Origin: Candidatus Bathyarchaeia archaeon | GTDB lineage: Archaea; Thermoproteota; Bathyarchaeia; Bathyarchaeales; Bathycorpusculaceae | Reading direction: 5' to 3' | NCBI GenBank assembly: GCA_038873195.1 | Contig: JAVZEV010000001.1 | Span: 958,490 to 1,022,489 of the forward strand | DNA length: 64,000 nucleotides | Shown here: positions 44,135-53,403 of the stretch, piece by piece | How positions within the stretch are numbered: the stretch's first letter is position 1 | Layout: each line of letters opens with the position of its first letter | Notes under the pieces: model-generated | What the model was told of the DNA's origin: nothing | The model's database searches: none | The model's input: the letters and a program-made list of their open reading frames with translations, nothing else | Program-made: the position numbers and the translations under genes

Positions 44135-45622
44135 TTGGCAAAAAAGAAACTTCGACTGCAATATTCTGGAATTATACTTTTTACAGCAAAGTTGCTAAGT
44201 GTAGGGACTGGAATCATTTTTACGTTTATATTAGTGCGTTCAGTGTCGCAAGTTGATTATGGAACATGGGGAACATTCAACATCATAATGCCATATTTCA
44301 TATTGCTGTCAACGGCTTTTCCCTTTTGGATTATGCGTTTCGTTGCCCGAGATAAAGAGGGTGCTGCCAAAACGGGAATTTTTGCAAACATGCTGTTAGG
44401 TGTTGCTGCAGCGCTTGTTTACTTTGCGATGCTTCCTTTGTTAATTCCAACATTTAACATTGGAAACTATATTTTGCTTTTTAGTGTTGCTGCAGTTTAT
44501 ATTGTAGAAAACTATTTTGTTGCGGCTTTAGAAGCATGCATACAAGCTCAGAAACCACATTTTGTAGGATACGGTTTGCTAGTGGGCGAGGTCTGTAAAG
44601 TTTTGTTGGCTTTTATTTTGATAATAGAATTGCAATTTTCTCTTTTAGGTGCGCTGATAAGTATTATGGTAGCATTTGCTGTTAGAATTGTGTTTTACAT
44701 TAAGGAAGTTATGTCTGAACTGAAGAAGAAAATAGCCTTTAACTACATTAGAGAATGGATTAAGGGTTCAACATTTAACATATACAATATAGTAGGCGAT
44801 AGGATAGCTGCAGCAATATTTCTAATGCTTCCAATTTATGGAGGAGAAATAGCACCAAGCTATTACCAAGCCGCCATAATAATTGCAAACATAATAACCT
44901 ACTCCACGTTTCTGGCATACGCGCTATATCCTAAACTTCTGTCAGAAAACAAAATGGAAGATGTAACAGCAGCAATAAAAATGGTCATGATGTTCGCAAT
45001 TCCAATGACGACAGGCGTGTTAGCCATGGCGGATTCCTATCTTGTTATCCAAAAAGAAGTCTACAAAGATGCTACATCGGTTTTGATGATTTTAGGTATA
45101 GACGCGCTAATACTCACAATCTCAAATATCTATGCCTCCACACTCTATGGAATTGAAAAAATAGACGAAAAGGCAAAAATACCCTTCAAACAAGTTGCAA
45201 AAAGCCGCATGTTTATTGCTTTTTCTTTACCTTATGCTCACTCAGCGATAACTTTGCCAACAACCTTCTATCTTTTGACTAATTTTGCGAGGAATCAACC
45301 TTTGCTAGCGACAATATACGTCACTGCGGTTAATACAGTGGCTCATTTTGCAATGTTTATAGTGTTATATATTCTTGTGCACAAGGCAGTTAAGGTAGAA
45401 ATTCCTTGGAAGGCTATTGCGAAATACACGATGGCTTCAATTGTTATGGCAGTGTTTTTGTTTATAATTCCACATCCAACGACCATTTTCTTGACGATAG
45501 GAGTAACAGTAATCGGTGGAATAATTTATTCAGCAATATTATTGGCTATAGATCGGGAAGCTAGAACGTTAATAAAAACTATGTTGCACGAGACTGTAAA
45601 TAGATTTAAGAAGAAAGCCTAA
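44135..45622 (+). CDS. Polysaccharide flippase (Wzx/MOP superfamily)
   Basis: A 495-residue polytopic membrane protein with about 12-14 hydrophobic segments. It is the expected flippase that moves lipid-linked glycan across the membrane. The start SGIILFTAKLLSVGTGIIFTFILVRSVSQVDYGTWG is typical of polysaccharide biosynthesis proteins (PF01943-like), followed by PFWIMRFVARDKEG and paired helices. AAGGTGA precedes the TTG start. It ends the glycan cluster and its last bases overlap the convergent regulator gene by four. Confidence 0.9.
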   Translation: MAKKKLRLQYSGIILFTAKLLSVGTGIIFTFILVRSVSQVDYGTWGTFNIIMPYFILLSTAFPFWIMRFVARDKEGAAKTGIFANMLLGVAAALVYFAMLPLLIPTFNIGNYILLFSVAAVYIVENYFVAALEACIQAQKPHFVGYGLLVGEVCKVLLAFILIIELQFSLLGALISIMVAFAVRIVFYIKEVMSELKKKIAFNYIREWIKGSTFNIYNIVGDRIAAAIFLMLPIYGGEIAPSYYQAAIIIANIITYSTFLAYALYPKLLSENKMEDVTAAIKMVMMFAIPMTTGVLAMADSYLVIQKEVYKDATSVLMILGIDALILTISNIYASTLYGIEKIDEKAKIPFKQVAKSRMFIAFSLPYAHSAITLPTTFYLLTNFARNQPLLATIYVTAVNTVAHFAMFIVLYILVHKAVKVEIPWKAIAKYTMASIVMAVFLFIIPHPTTIFLTIGVTVIGGIIYSAILLAIDREARTLIKTMLHETVNRFKKKA

Positions 45623-46491
45623 GCGTTATTGTTCCATAATTCTAGAAAGAGTGTTTTTAAGGCTTTCACGAATGCGTCATAGTTAGTCCATAAGGCTGCA
45701 ACTCGTTTCTTTCCATTATTTGTTCTAATTAACAAAACAAGTTGACTGTTGTCTGTGAGTATAAACGTTGGTAGTTCATCAACGTTTGAAAGTGAATACT
45801 TAGCTTTTTTCAATTTTATTTTCTCGATGAAGAAGCAGCTTTTGGGAGAATAGTTGGTTAATAATTGTACATTCACATCTTTTTTGGAGATTTTCTCAAG
45901 TTTGTCCAAGAGCCCGGAGTGATAGAAGTTGGGTATGTCATGTTCGGATACAAATATGGAAACTTCCTTTTCTGCGGTGTTTAATATCTCGTCTGCTTTT
46001 AAGCTGATTTGCTCCTCGCCTTCGAGTATTTGAAACACTTCTTTTCTTTCATTTTCAGCTTCTGGTTTAGGAAGAGAAAGCCAAATGTCAACAAGATTTG
46101 CTTTGCGTTTCTCAAGAAGACTTAGCTTCATTTTCTTGGTTTCAATAAGTATATCTAGAGCTTTTTCAAACGGCGTCGCAATAAACTTTAACGGTTTCTC
46201 AAAAACAGACGATATTAGCCCTTTTTTTTCGAGGTCGCGTAAGATTCTGTAGGTTTCAGTTCTGTGAAGGGACAACCCTTCAGAAATTTCACTCGCTTTG
46301 CGTTCACCTGCTCTTGCAAGATAAACATAAACTTTTATTTCATTCTTCGATAAGCCAAGCCTGTAAAGCGTTTTCTCGATGGTTTCAAGCGATTTGGAGA
46401 GCCCTTTGTCTGTTTTGACAAATCGCCATGAGCCAGTATTTTCGTCGTATAGTTTCATGATGTTGTCAGGTTTTTCAACAGATAATTCCAT
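45619..46491 (-). CDS. TrmB-family transcriptional regulator
   Basis: A 290-residue TrmB-like regulator. The winged helix-turn-helix is at about residues 45-105 (LYRLGLSKNEIKVYVYLARAG, ASEISEGLSLHRTETYRILRDLEKKGLIS), followed by a coiled segment and a C-terminal domain resembling a phospholipase D-like or sugar-sensing fold (VSIFVSEHDIPNFYHSG). TrmB proteins sense sugars or act as general regulators in archaea. Its place at the end of the glycan cluster suggests, but does not prove, that it controls those genes. The 190-base divergent region to the next gene holds TGAATT repeats. Confidence 0.88.
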   Translation of the reverse strand: MELSVEKPDNIMKLYDENTGSWRFVKTDKGLSKSLETIEKTLYRLGLSKNEIKVYVYLARAGERKASEISEGLSLHRTETYRILRDLEKKGLISSVFEKPLKFIATPFEKALDILIETKKMKLSLLEKRKANLVDIWLSLPKPEAENERKEVFQILEGEEQISLKADEILNTAEKEVSIFVSEHDIPNFYHSGLLDKLEKISKKDVNVQLLTNYSPKSCFFIEKIKLKKAKYSLSNVDELPTFILTDNSQLVLLIRTNNGKKRVAALWTNYDAFVKALKTLFLELWNNNA

Positions 46492-46680
46492 TTTGACCCT
46501 TCTTGTAGCCTTGCTCCTTATTCGAACTCCGAGGCAGAATCCGATTTCGCGAAGTTTGTATTTTATACTTTTGAATTTGAAATATGAATTAAAAATTCAC
46601 ATCAGAAATTCCTTTTTTAATCGACAGAGTTTTAACCGCAAGACCATTAAGTTAGGTTTAGTAAGCCGCGAGGAGAAAGG

Positions 46681-47151
46681 ATGCAGAACAGAATAGGCAC
46701 AGTGTTTAGTCTAAAACGTTTTCTGTTGCCTAAAAATAACCATTGGTTAAGAAGAGCGGTTCTGGTTTTTGCTTTCATATTCTTTGATTATTTATCGACA
46801 CTGATGTTTTGCCGTGCACCGCATGAAGAGGCCAATTTGTATGCAAGAGCCTTCATGGAGAACTTTGGTATATTTTCAGGATTAACATTGTTTGTTTTGG
46901 TTGCAAACATGCCGATATACATGGTTTTAAGTGTGGATTCGCATGTCATAAAACTTCCGTCTAAAATTGCCATACTTATTGAGCCCTTAGTTGACGCTTT
47001 GTTTGCGTGGTTTATAGCGGGATTGCATTTTAGTGGAGGAACAAGCTGGTTTTGGTACTCTCAAGATTTACATCGGCAAGCTTTAGGCGCTATTCTATAT
47101 GGCATGGCGGCTTTTCTTTTCGTTAAACCACACATAATATACGATAATTAA
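46681..47151 (+). CDS. Membrane protein of unknown function
   Basis: A 156-residue membrane protein with about four hydrophobic segments (VLVFAFIFFDYLSTLMF, FSGLTLFVLVANMPIYMVL, LIEPLVDALFAWFIAGLHF, QALGAILYGMAAFLFV). A FDYLST segment followed by EANLYARAFMENFG recalls small archaeal membrane proteins of the DUF5658 type, but this is a weak impression. GAGGAGAAAGG precedes the ATG. It is divergent from the TrmB gene and is followed 107 bases later by two coiled-coil genes. Confidence 0.65.
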   Translation: MQNRIGTVFSLKRFLLPKNNHWLRRAVLVFAFIFFDYLSTLMFCRAPHEEANLYARAFMENFGIFSGLTLFVLVANMPIYMVLSVDSHVIKLPSKIAILIEPLVDALFAWFIAGLHFSGGTSWFWYSQDLHRQALGAILYGMAAFLFVKPHIIYDN

Positions 47152-47257
47152 TAAATCGCCTGTTTAGTGCGTAACAGCACACAACATACTAATTCTATTA
47201 TCCTCTAACAGTTTGATTAATTGCGAGAGAGCAAATTATCGAAGAATATTAGGATAG

Positions 47258-47938
47258 ATGCTCATGGAAGAGAAGAATTCGCCGCCAAAACCTAAGGCAA
47301 ATGTGGAAGCTCCACCAAAAGAAGAAACTCAAAAAGAGGAGGTTATCGAAGAAGCCTACTTTTTCCATCCTGTTAAGCTTTCTGATGAACGTGGAGAAAT
47401 TTTAGATGAAAAGGAAATAGAAAAATCCGGGGCTGAAATTGAACAGAAACTGCAGGAACTTTTGAAGAGTATAAGCGAGGAAACTTTACAGTTGAGCGAG
47501 TTTTTGATGGAAGAAAATAATCTCATGAGCGAAGTTTGCGTAGCTCTTAAGCAGATTCTCAAAAAATTGAATGTTTCCTTCAACATTCCACCACAAGACG
47601 TGCCACTCCGCAAAAACGTGAAAAAAGTAGTCTTAAACGAGGAAGGACACTTGATACTTGTTCACGAAAAAGGTGAAGTAGCCTCAGCATTTTTAGCTGA
47701 ATATCCACCAGAGATTGTCATGGCTGTTTTATGGCTAATAATGCCAGAACTGGCAAAAGTGATTATGCTTTATAGAAAGAAGATAAGCACACGAGTTAAC
47801 TTTTTTGGAAGAGTCAAGAAGGAACTGAAAGGAGTCGCTAAAGCTATTGTTGGCGGCAAAGAAGAATCCGCGACCTCAAAAGAAGAGGAACAAATGGACG
47901 CTGTCCAACAATCGCTTAAAACCGAAAATCAAGGCTAA
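47258..47938 (+). CDS. Coiled-coil protein of unknown function
   Basis: A 226-residue acidic protein I cannot assign. The first 40 residues are rich in Lys, Glu and Pro and likely disordered. Residues 50-110 are a coiled coil (EIEQKLQELLKSISEETLQLSEFL). A conserved-looking beta strand (VKKVVLNEEGHLILVHEKGEVASAFLAEYPPEIVMAVLWLIMPEL) follows, then a basic amphipathic part and a variable tail. Its stop is 2 bases from the start of the next gene, so the two are an operon. The MoxR-VWA pair is convergent just beyond. Confidence 0.65.
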   Translation: MLMEEKNSPPKPKANVEAPPKEETQKEEVIEEAYFFHPVKLSDERGEILDEKEIEKSGAEIEQKLQELLKSISEETLQLSEFLMEENNLMSEVCVALKQILKKLNVSFNIPPQDVPLRKNVKKVVLNEEGHLILVHEKGEVASAFLAEYPPEIVMAVLWLIMPELAKVIMLYRKKISTRVNFFGRVKKELKGVAKAIVGGKEESATSKEEEQMDAVQQSLKTENQG

Positions 47939-47940
47939 AC

Positions 47941-48492
47941 TTGGTGGTGTTTAGTTTGGGCGACTTATTAACGGAAATTCGAACATTCTATTCTCTCAAA
48001 GAAATCAGAGAAGGTATAGAAGCGGAAATAAGCCAATACAAATTGTTGCTTGAAGATTACAGTCAATGGTTAGGAAGCCTTCTGAGAAGCCCAGAATCAG
48101 CAAAAAACCAGGAACAAATGAAAAAAACTGCTGAATTCCAGAAAGTTTTGAGAACGGGAGGCAGAAAAAGCGGCAAAAAAGAAGGCAAAAAACTTGACAC
48201 TTCTACTGAGTGGGTGCAGTTTAAGGACATAATGCTCTGTGCCGACGAGTTGGGAGAAGCAGAGATACTTTTTGAGGCAACTGAAGAACTGAAAGATAAA
48301 ATTGAGAAATTAGAGAAAGCCAAAAATTCTATTGTTGATTTGGAACGATATGGTTTAGGAAAAGAAGTGCTCTACATAACATACATTCACGACGGAGTCC
48401 CAGAAAAGATAGTTTTTAAAAAGAAAAAAGGCGTTGAGACCGCGGAAAAATTTGAGTTTCTAGCGGACTTCTCAGTTGCAAAACAAGTCTAA
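47941..48492 (+). CDS. Coiled-coil protein of unknown function
   Basis: A 183-residue protein with no recognised family. It is mostly helical: SLKEIREGIEAEISQYKLLLEDYSQWLGSLL at residues 18-50 and a second coiled coil at about 110-145 (ADELGEAEILFEATEELKDKIEKLE), with a basic linker (GGRKSGKKEGKK) between and a beta-rich end. TTG at 47941 is the first start; GTG at 47944 or 47947 would also work. It is coupled to the previous gene and ends 14 bases before the convergent VWA gene. Confidence 0.65.
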   Translation: MVVFSLGDLLTEIRTFYSLKEIREGIEAEISQYKLLLEDYSQWLGSLLRSPESAKNQEQMKKTAEFQKVLRTGGRKSGKKEGKKLDTSTEWVQFKDIMLCADELGEAEILFEATEELKDKIEKLEKAKNSIVDLERYGLGKEVLYITYIHDGVPEKIVFKKKKGVETAEKFEFLADFSVAKQV

Positions 48493-48506
48493 AAAACCCT
48501 GCTTGC

Positions 48507-50198
48507 TTAGCTGGAACTATATTCCATGAATGCCTTAGTGAACTTTTTCATTAAGTCAAAGGGATTTTCAACGACGCAACTATTTCGAATATATTGTTTG
48601 ACTGCGCGGCTGTTAACGCCTATTCCTATAATTCCTACGCCCATTCGCTCAATTTTCTTGATGTTCTCCTTCAGTTTCTCTTCAGCCTCCTCATAACCGG
48701 CGGGAAAGAAATCAGAGACAACGACTAAAACTCTGGCTTCTTCAAGTCGCTTTGTTAAAGCTTGGGCTGCAAGCAAGATAGCGTCAGGCAAGTATGTTAA
48801 ACCGCCATGAGATAAACCGCCAATTCTAGCTCTTACGCGGGTGTCGAATTTTTCAGAAAAATCCTTGATGACGTAAAATTTAGTGTTAAAGGCGTACATG
48901 CCCCAAGAGTTTTGATCAAGAATTAGTTGTTTGGCAACTTCAGCTAAGCATAAAGCTATGCCGCGTACTTCGCCTTTAAACATGCTGAGGCTGTGACTGG
49001 CATCGATGAGTATTGACCAAGCGTCTTCTCTTGTTTGAAGCTCCTCTCGAGAGAATATATCTGTTCGTTGGCTTTTGCTGGCGATTACTTGTATGGCTTC
49101 CTGCAAGTCAACGAAACCACTTTCTTGTCTAAAATCTTCGCCGCCAACGTTTTTCAAAAGCCTTAGCCTATATAATATGCGTCTAACGGGACCGCCTAAG
49201 ATTTCGCGTCTTCTTTGAAATTCAACATAGTCTTCAGTTGGAAACTCGAAATCTTCAAATTTTGTTTCTTTTCCTATATCAATATAGCCTTTTAAGATTT
49301 TTAGCTTGGAATTTTCTCGTTCTAACCAAGCGTTTAAAGCTTGGAGAGGCTCGCTTTCTCTTAAATTTTGCAGCATACTTCTACGTTGCTCTTCGTCTTT
49401 GGTTTCTGGAGAGAGTGCTATTAGGGCTTCTGGGAGAACTTGCTGAATTTCTTCTTCCGTTGGTATTTTTTGTTCATAGAAAAGGTCGTTTGTTCCGTGG
49501 CTTTCCATGTATAAAAGAGAGGGAATCTCGAAAACGTTTCCATAAGTGGTGAGAGCGTCATAGATTTTGGTTGCGGCGTCTATTCTGTCATCAATTGTTG
49601 GGTTTTCTTCTATTTTGCGGAGAATGGAAGTTATTGCTTCAACATCCGTACGTGCTCCGTTACTTAAGTTACCCTTAATTTTTCCCACGTTATAGCCTAA
49701 AAGCGCTGAAGTCATGACTCGTGACATGTCATTCGAAAGCTCTTCAGCTTTCTTAATTCGAAGAAAAGAAATAGTATTGGCATAGGCTATTTCTGGAAGA
49801 ACATGCTGAAATGACTGTTTCAAATAATTAGTTATTATAGCATCTTCAATCGCGCTGATGACAAACGTGGCCAAGTTAATTGATTTACCTCGTGACCATT
49901 TTAAATAAACTGAAAAATTCGACAGTAGAACATGCAAGCTTAAATGAAAAACTGATGCCTTGAACAAATACCAGATGATCTTCTTATGAGTTGGATTTTG
50001 AAGGTTAAATCTTAATCCTTGAAAATAGACATGGTTACCATTCAACCGTTTGGGAATGACCAAATGAAGAACGTATCCTCTACCGTCCTTTCCAAGATAA
50101 GGATACTTTAGATCATCATGAAAAAGAACTTTTAGTTCATTATACGTTTTCTTTGTTATTTGAAAAGCAGTTGACCATGCAAAATCAAAAAAGTTCAA
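48507..50198 (-). CDS. VWA-domain protein, CoxE/NorD-like
   Basis: A 563-residue protein with a C-terminal von Willebrand A domain. The metal-ion site is complete: D399-A-S401-H-S403, T468 in GGLTYLPDAI, and D496 in VVVSDFF. The N-terminal about 390 residues are helical and not recognised. VWA proteins of this kind pair with MoxR ATPases to insert cofactors or activate enzymes. Here the MoxR ATPase gene lies 16 bases upstream on the same strand, so they form one unit. No client enzyme gene is adjacent. Confidence 0.88.
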   Translation of the reverse strand: MNFFDFAWSTAFQITKKTYNELKVLFHDDLKYPYLGKDGRGYVLHLVIPKRLNGNHVYFQGLRFNLQNPTHKKIIWYLFKASVFHLSLHVLLSNFSVYLKWSRGKSINLATFVISAIEDAIITNYLKQSFQHVLPEIAYANTISFLRIKKAEELSNDMSRVMTSALLGYNVGKIKGNLSNGARTDVEAITSILRKIEENPTIDDRIDAATKIYDALTTYGNVFEIPSLLYMESHGTNDLFYEQKIPTEEEIQQVLPEALIALSPETKDEEQRRSMLQNLRESEPLQALNAWLERENSKLKILKGYIDIGKETKFEDFEFPTEDYVEFQRRREILGGPVRRILYRLRLLKNVGGEDFRQESGFVDLQEAIQVIASKSQRTDIFSREELQTREDAWSILIDASHSLSMFKGEVRGIALCLAEVAKQLILDQNSWGMYAFNTKFYVIKDFSEKFDTRVRARIGGLSHGGLTYLPDAILLAAQALTKRLEEARVLVVVSDFFPAGYEEAEEKLKENIKKIERMGVGIIGIGVNSRAVKQYIRNSCVVENPFDLMKKFTKAFMEYSSS

Positions 50199-50214
50199 GG
50201 TCTAAACCCATATT

Positions 50215-51303
50215 CTATTTTTCGAAAATAGACTCCACAATGCGTTTCACGACAGCTTGTATTTCCACATCATCACTTGTTGTTCCAACTATTGTTTCCA
50301 CAGCCGCTTCTATTGGCGGACAGCCATCCGCAACCAAGGTCGCCCAGTTGATTAGGTCTCCAGGTGATGGGCCGTAGGGTAAGTCTCCATTTTTATATTG
50401 CCTTCGAAGTTCAGCTCCTACGCGGACTATTTTTTCGGCTGTTTTTTCGTCTACTCCGCTTCTTTTCGCTATGAGTTCTACTTCGTCTGGAGCTACTTTG
50501 TCGCCTATGCTTAGGTAGTCAAAGTTTATCCAAACTGACATGCGCCGCCTGAGAGCAGCGTTTAATGGTTTGGTTCCAATGAATTCGGCTGAGAAGGGGT
50601 TCATGGAGATTACTAGGTAGCCGTATTGATGTCTTTTTATTATTTCGTTGTCTTTTTCTGTGAGGACGATGTGTCCTCTGGTGTCTAAGACTGGGTTCAG
50701 TCTTGTGGCTATGTCTTGTTTCATCATGTTAGCTTCGTCTAGATAGAGTATGCCGCCGTTTCTGCACCACATTACTATTTGTCCGTCGATCCAGTTTTCT
50801 TTTCCAAGTCCTATGTATCTTCCAAAAAGGTCGTAGGCAGACGTCTGTAAACCACAGTTTATCTCCCACATAGGAAGACCGCAGAGTTCCGCGACTAAGT
50901 AGACTATGTGTGTTTTTCCTGTTCCGCTGGGACCAATTAAGGCGCACTGTTTGAAGTGGTATAGGGCGCGTACTATTCTTTCAACGTAATTGAAGCCTTT
51001 GTCTATATATTCTGGGGTATTGCGCGGTATTAGTGTTTGTTGGGATTCGGGAAAAACATATCCAGGATGCAAGTCGTACTTGTCTATTCTGTATTTTTTC
51101 CGAAGTTCTGTATGTGATGGCGAGTCGAGGTTTGCTGCTTTTGTTATTGAAACTGATAGTTTTGTATCTTTTAGTTCTGTTCTTACCTGTTCCTCTACCA
51201 TGTAGACGGTTTCGCTTCTTTTCTTTTTTCCACCCTGGAATCCGAACCCGACTGCACTTGTTTCCATTTGTTTTTCTGAAATTTTTTGTTTGGTTTCTGG
51301 CAA
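50215..51303 (-). CDS. MoxR-family AAA+ ATPase (NorQ/CbbQ-like)
   Basis: A 362-residue AAA+ ATPase of the MoxR group. Walker A is G124-PSGTGK-T131, Walker B is GGILYLDEAN with D189 and E190, and sensor 1 lies in YLVISMNPFSAEF; the arginine finger region is ALRRRMSVW. An N-terminal extension of about 90 residues holds SPSHTELRKKYRIDKYDLHPGY. Members remodel or load metal into partner enzymes together with a VWA protein, which is encoded next. The TTG start is preceded by GAGGGAA. Confidence 0.93.
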   Translation of the reverse strand: MPETKQKISEKQMETSAVGFGFQGGKKKRSETVYMVEEQVRTELKDTKLSVSITKAANLDSPSHTELRKKYRIDKYDLHPGYVFPESQQTLIPRNTPEYIDKGFNYVERIVRALYHFKQCALIGPSGTGKTHIVYLVAELCGLPMWEINCGLQTSAYDLFGRYIGLGKENWIDGQIVMWCRNGGILYLDEANMMKQDIATRLNPVLDTRGHIVLTEKDNEIIKRHQYGYLVISMNPFSAEFIGTKPLNAALRRRMSVWINFDYLSIGDKVAPDEVELIAKRSGVDEKTAEKIVRVGAELRRQYKNGDLPYGPSPGDLINWATLVADGCPPIEAAVETIVGTTSDDVEIQAVVKRIVESIFEK

Positions 51304-51396
51304 AATGGTTCCCTCTGTGTTTTCATTAGTGTTATTCGTGGGATTTAATTTAAATCTTACTTCTCACGATTCAATACAATGAATTCGGTCACAAAA

Positions 51397-51666
51397 TTAC
51401 AATAAAAGTTCAATCAAAATATTCCGCAATTCAGTTTTATCTTTAAGATTCCGAAAAATAGCTTTGCCCGTTCCATAAAGGCGAAATGAAACGTTCTTGA
51501 AAGTTAACTCAAAAATTATGGATGAAACGGACCTTTCAGTCTTAGCCTTTTTTAGAATCTTTGCGATTGCTTCTTCTTTTCTCTCGTATCTGAACAAGAC
51601 AATGAATTGTTTTTCTTCACCACATGTTTCTTCAATTCTAGCCACGTAATCCTCGACGGAAGCCAT
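51397..51666 (-). CDS. Small protein coupled to sufS
   Basis: An 89-residue protein of unknown function. It is alpha/beta, with one Cys at position 15 and an amphipathic middle (EEAIAKILKKAKTERSVSSIIFEL). The ATG shares the TAATG junction with the sufS stop, so the two are translationally coupled. It could be a sulfur-transfer partner, but it lacks the SufE or SufU signature. I cannot assign it. Confidence 0.6.
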   Translation of the reverse strand: MASVEDYVARIEETCGEEKQFIVLFRYERKEEAIAKILKKAKTERSVSSIIFELTFKNVSFRLYGTGKAIFRNLKDKTELRNILIELLL

Positions 51667-52901
51667 TAAACCAACTCAATTTCCTTCAAAACTTCTATGA
51701 AACGGTCAATTTCTTCGCGTGTGTTGTAAACGTAGAAGCTCACTCGTGCTGAGGAGCTTAACTTAAATATCTGATGTAACGGTTGGGCGCAGTGAAAACC
51801 GCTTCTCACCATGATTCCATAATTGTCAAGAAACAAAGCGACATCATGCGAGCTTAAACCGTCCACACCAAAAGGAATTATTCCACATTTAATAGATGTG
51901 TTCTTTGGACCATAAACCTCGGTTTTCTTGCATTCTTCTAAGCGTTTCATGGCATACTCTGTCATTGTACATTCATGTTCCTTAACATTCTCCATACCCA
52001 ACTTCTTCAGATATTTGATTGCTTCCATAAACCCAACACTACCACCAACATTCGGCGTTCCAGCCTCAAATTTCCATGGCAAATCATTCCAAGAAATCGA
52101 ACAACGCTTCGTAGCAGGATTGTATGAGACTTCACGTATCATTTCGCCTCCGCCATGAAAAGGTGCCATATCTTCAAGAAGTTCACGCTTACCATACAAA
52201 CAACCGATACCCGTGGGCCCCAGCATTTTATGTCCGGAAAAAGCGAGAAAATCAATGTCTAATTCTTTAACGTTAACTGGCAAATGCGGAACTGATTGTG
52301 CGCCGTCCACAAGTGTTAAGGCGCCATGTTCATGCGCAATTTTTGCAATTCGCTTTACATCATTTATAACTCCAGTGACGTTTGAAACGTGGCTGAAACA
52401 GACAATTTTAGTCTTGCCGGAAACCTTGCTTTCAAAATCTTCGTAGTTTAATGTGCCATCATTGTTGACTTCTGCGTATTTAATGTTGAAACCGTTTATT
52501 TTTGACAGAATCTCCCAAGGAACAATGTTACTGTGGTGTTCCATCAAAGACACAATTACCTCATCACCTTTTTTCAGATTACGGAGACCCCACGCATAAG
52601 CAACAAGGTTGATGGCTTCAGTTGTGCCTCTAACAAAAATTGTCTCTTCAATACCGTTTGCGTTAATGAATTTTGCAACTTCTTCATGTGCATCTTCGTA
52701 AAACTGAGAAGCCTCTTGAGAAAGGGTGTGAACGGCTCTGTGAACATTTGCATTGTGGTTTTCGTAGAAGTTTTTCATAGCGTCTATTACCTGCTTTGGC
52801 TTTTGTGAACTTGCCGCGTTATCGAAGTAGATTAGTGGGTGGTCGTTGATTTTCCGTTTTAATATTGGAAAATCCTCTCGAACCTTATAAGGGTCGAACA
52901 T
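51666..52901 (-). CDS. sufS: Cysteine desulfurase SufS-type
   Basis: A 411-residue group II cysteine desulfurase, releasing sulfur from cysteine as a persulfide for Fe-S assembly. The family residues are all present: YFDNAASSQKPKQVI, MEHHSNIVPW, LVDGAQSVPH, the PLP lysine in FSGHKMLGPTGIG, FEAGTPN, and the catalytic Cys in VRSGFHCAQPLH. It starts one base inside the stop codon of the IscU-like gene. Together with that scaffold it forms the core of the Fe-S operon. Confidence 0.94.
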   Translation of the reverse strand: MFDPYKVREDFPILKRKINDHPLIYFDNAASSQKPKQVIDAMKNFYENHNANVHRAVHTLSQEASQFYEDAHEEVAKFINANGIEETIFVRGTTEAINLVAYAWGLRNLKKGDEVIVSLMEHHSNIVPWEILSKINGFNIKYAEVNNDGTLNYEDFESKVSGKTKIVCFSHVSNVTGVINDVKRIAKIAHEHGALTLVDGAQSVPHLPVNVKELDIDFLAFSGHKMLGPTGIGCLYGKRELLEDMAPFHGGGEMIREVSYNPATKRCSISWNDLPWKFEAGTPNVGGSVGFMEAIKYLKKLGMENVKEHECTMTEYAMKRLEECKKTEVYGPKNTSIKCGIIPFGVDGLSSHDVALFLDNYGIMVRSGFHCAQPLHQIFKLSSSARVSFYVYNTREEIDRFIEVLKEIELV

Positions 52902-53401
52902 TACTTTTCTTCCTCAAGCTTAATCCGTTTAGCGAGAACCTTCGCCAACTCCTCTTCTTCCAACGCTTGCTTCTCTTCAAAACTTAATTCTTCCTGTATC
53001 CAGCTGGGCGAAACACCTTTGTTCTTGTAATATTTCCTGATGGCTCGCTTCAAAGCTCCAACAGCTAAAATGCCACAGTGAAACTTTACACTCGGCAGTC
53101 CACCAACTTCTTCTGCAACCGACTTCCAAGATATTTTCCATGCTTCCTCAAGTTTCATATTCTTAATCATTTCGGTGACTATGCTTGACGTGGCAATGTT
53201 AGCTGCACAGCCGTAACTTTCAAAAGACGCTCTTTCGATGATATCTTGGTCGTTAATTTTAAGGTAGAAAGTTATCATGTCTCCGCAAGAGGGGTTGCCT
53301 GCAACTGCGGTTACCGTAGCGTCTTCCATTTTGCCCAAATTTTTAGGGTTTTTGAATAGTTCAAGCACCTTGGGATTGTAAGGTAAAGGTATCCGCGACA
53401 T
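52901..53401 (-). CDS. Fe-S scaffold, IscU/SufU-like
   Basis: A 166-residue scaffold on which Fe-S clusters are built. The three conserved cysteines are present: C39 in PSCGDM with its following Asp, C65 in YGCAANIAT, and C109 in FHCGILAVGAL. The C-terminal 45 residues add a charged helix beyond the usual length. The gene is 2 bases after the NifS-like stop and overlaps the sufS start by one base. It lacks the SufU zinc-site insert, so IscU is the nearer type. Confidence 0.9.
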   Translation of the reverse strand: MSRIPLPYNPKVLELFKNPKNLGKMEDATVTAVAGNPSCGDMITFYLKINDQDIIERASFESYGCAANIATSSIVTEMIKNMKLEEAWKISWKSVAEEVGGLPSVKFHCGILAVGALKRAIRKYYKNKGVSPSWIQEELSFEEKQALEEEELAKVLAKRIKLEEEK

Positions 53402-53403
53402 GC

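Noticed and set aside
46585-46599. TGAATT/AATTCA dyad before the TrmB gene as its operator
   Set aside because: Arms of only six AT-rich bases are expected by chance in this region.
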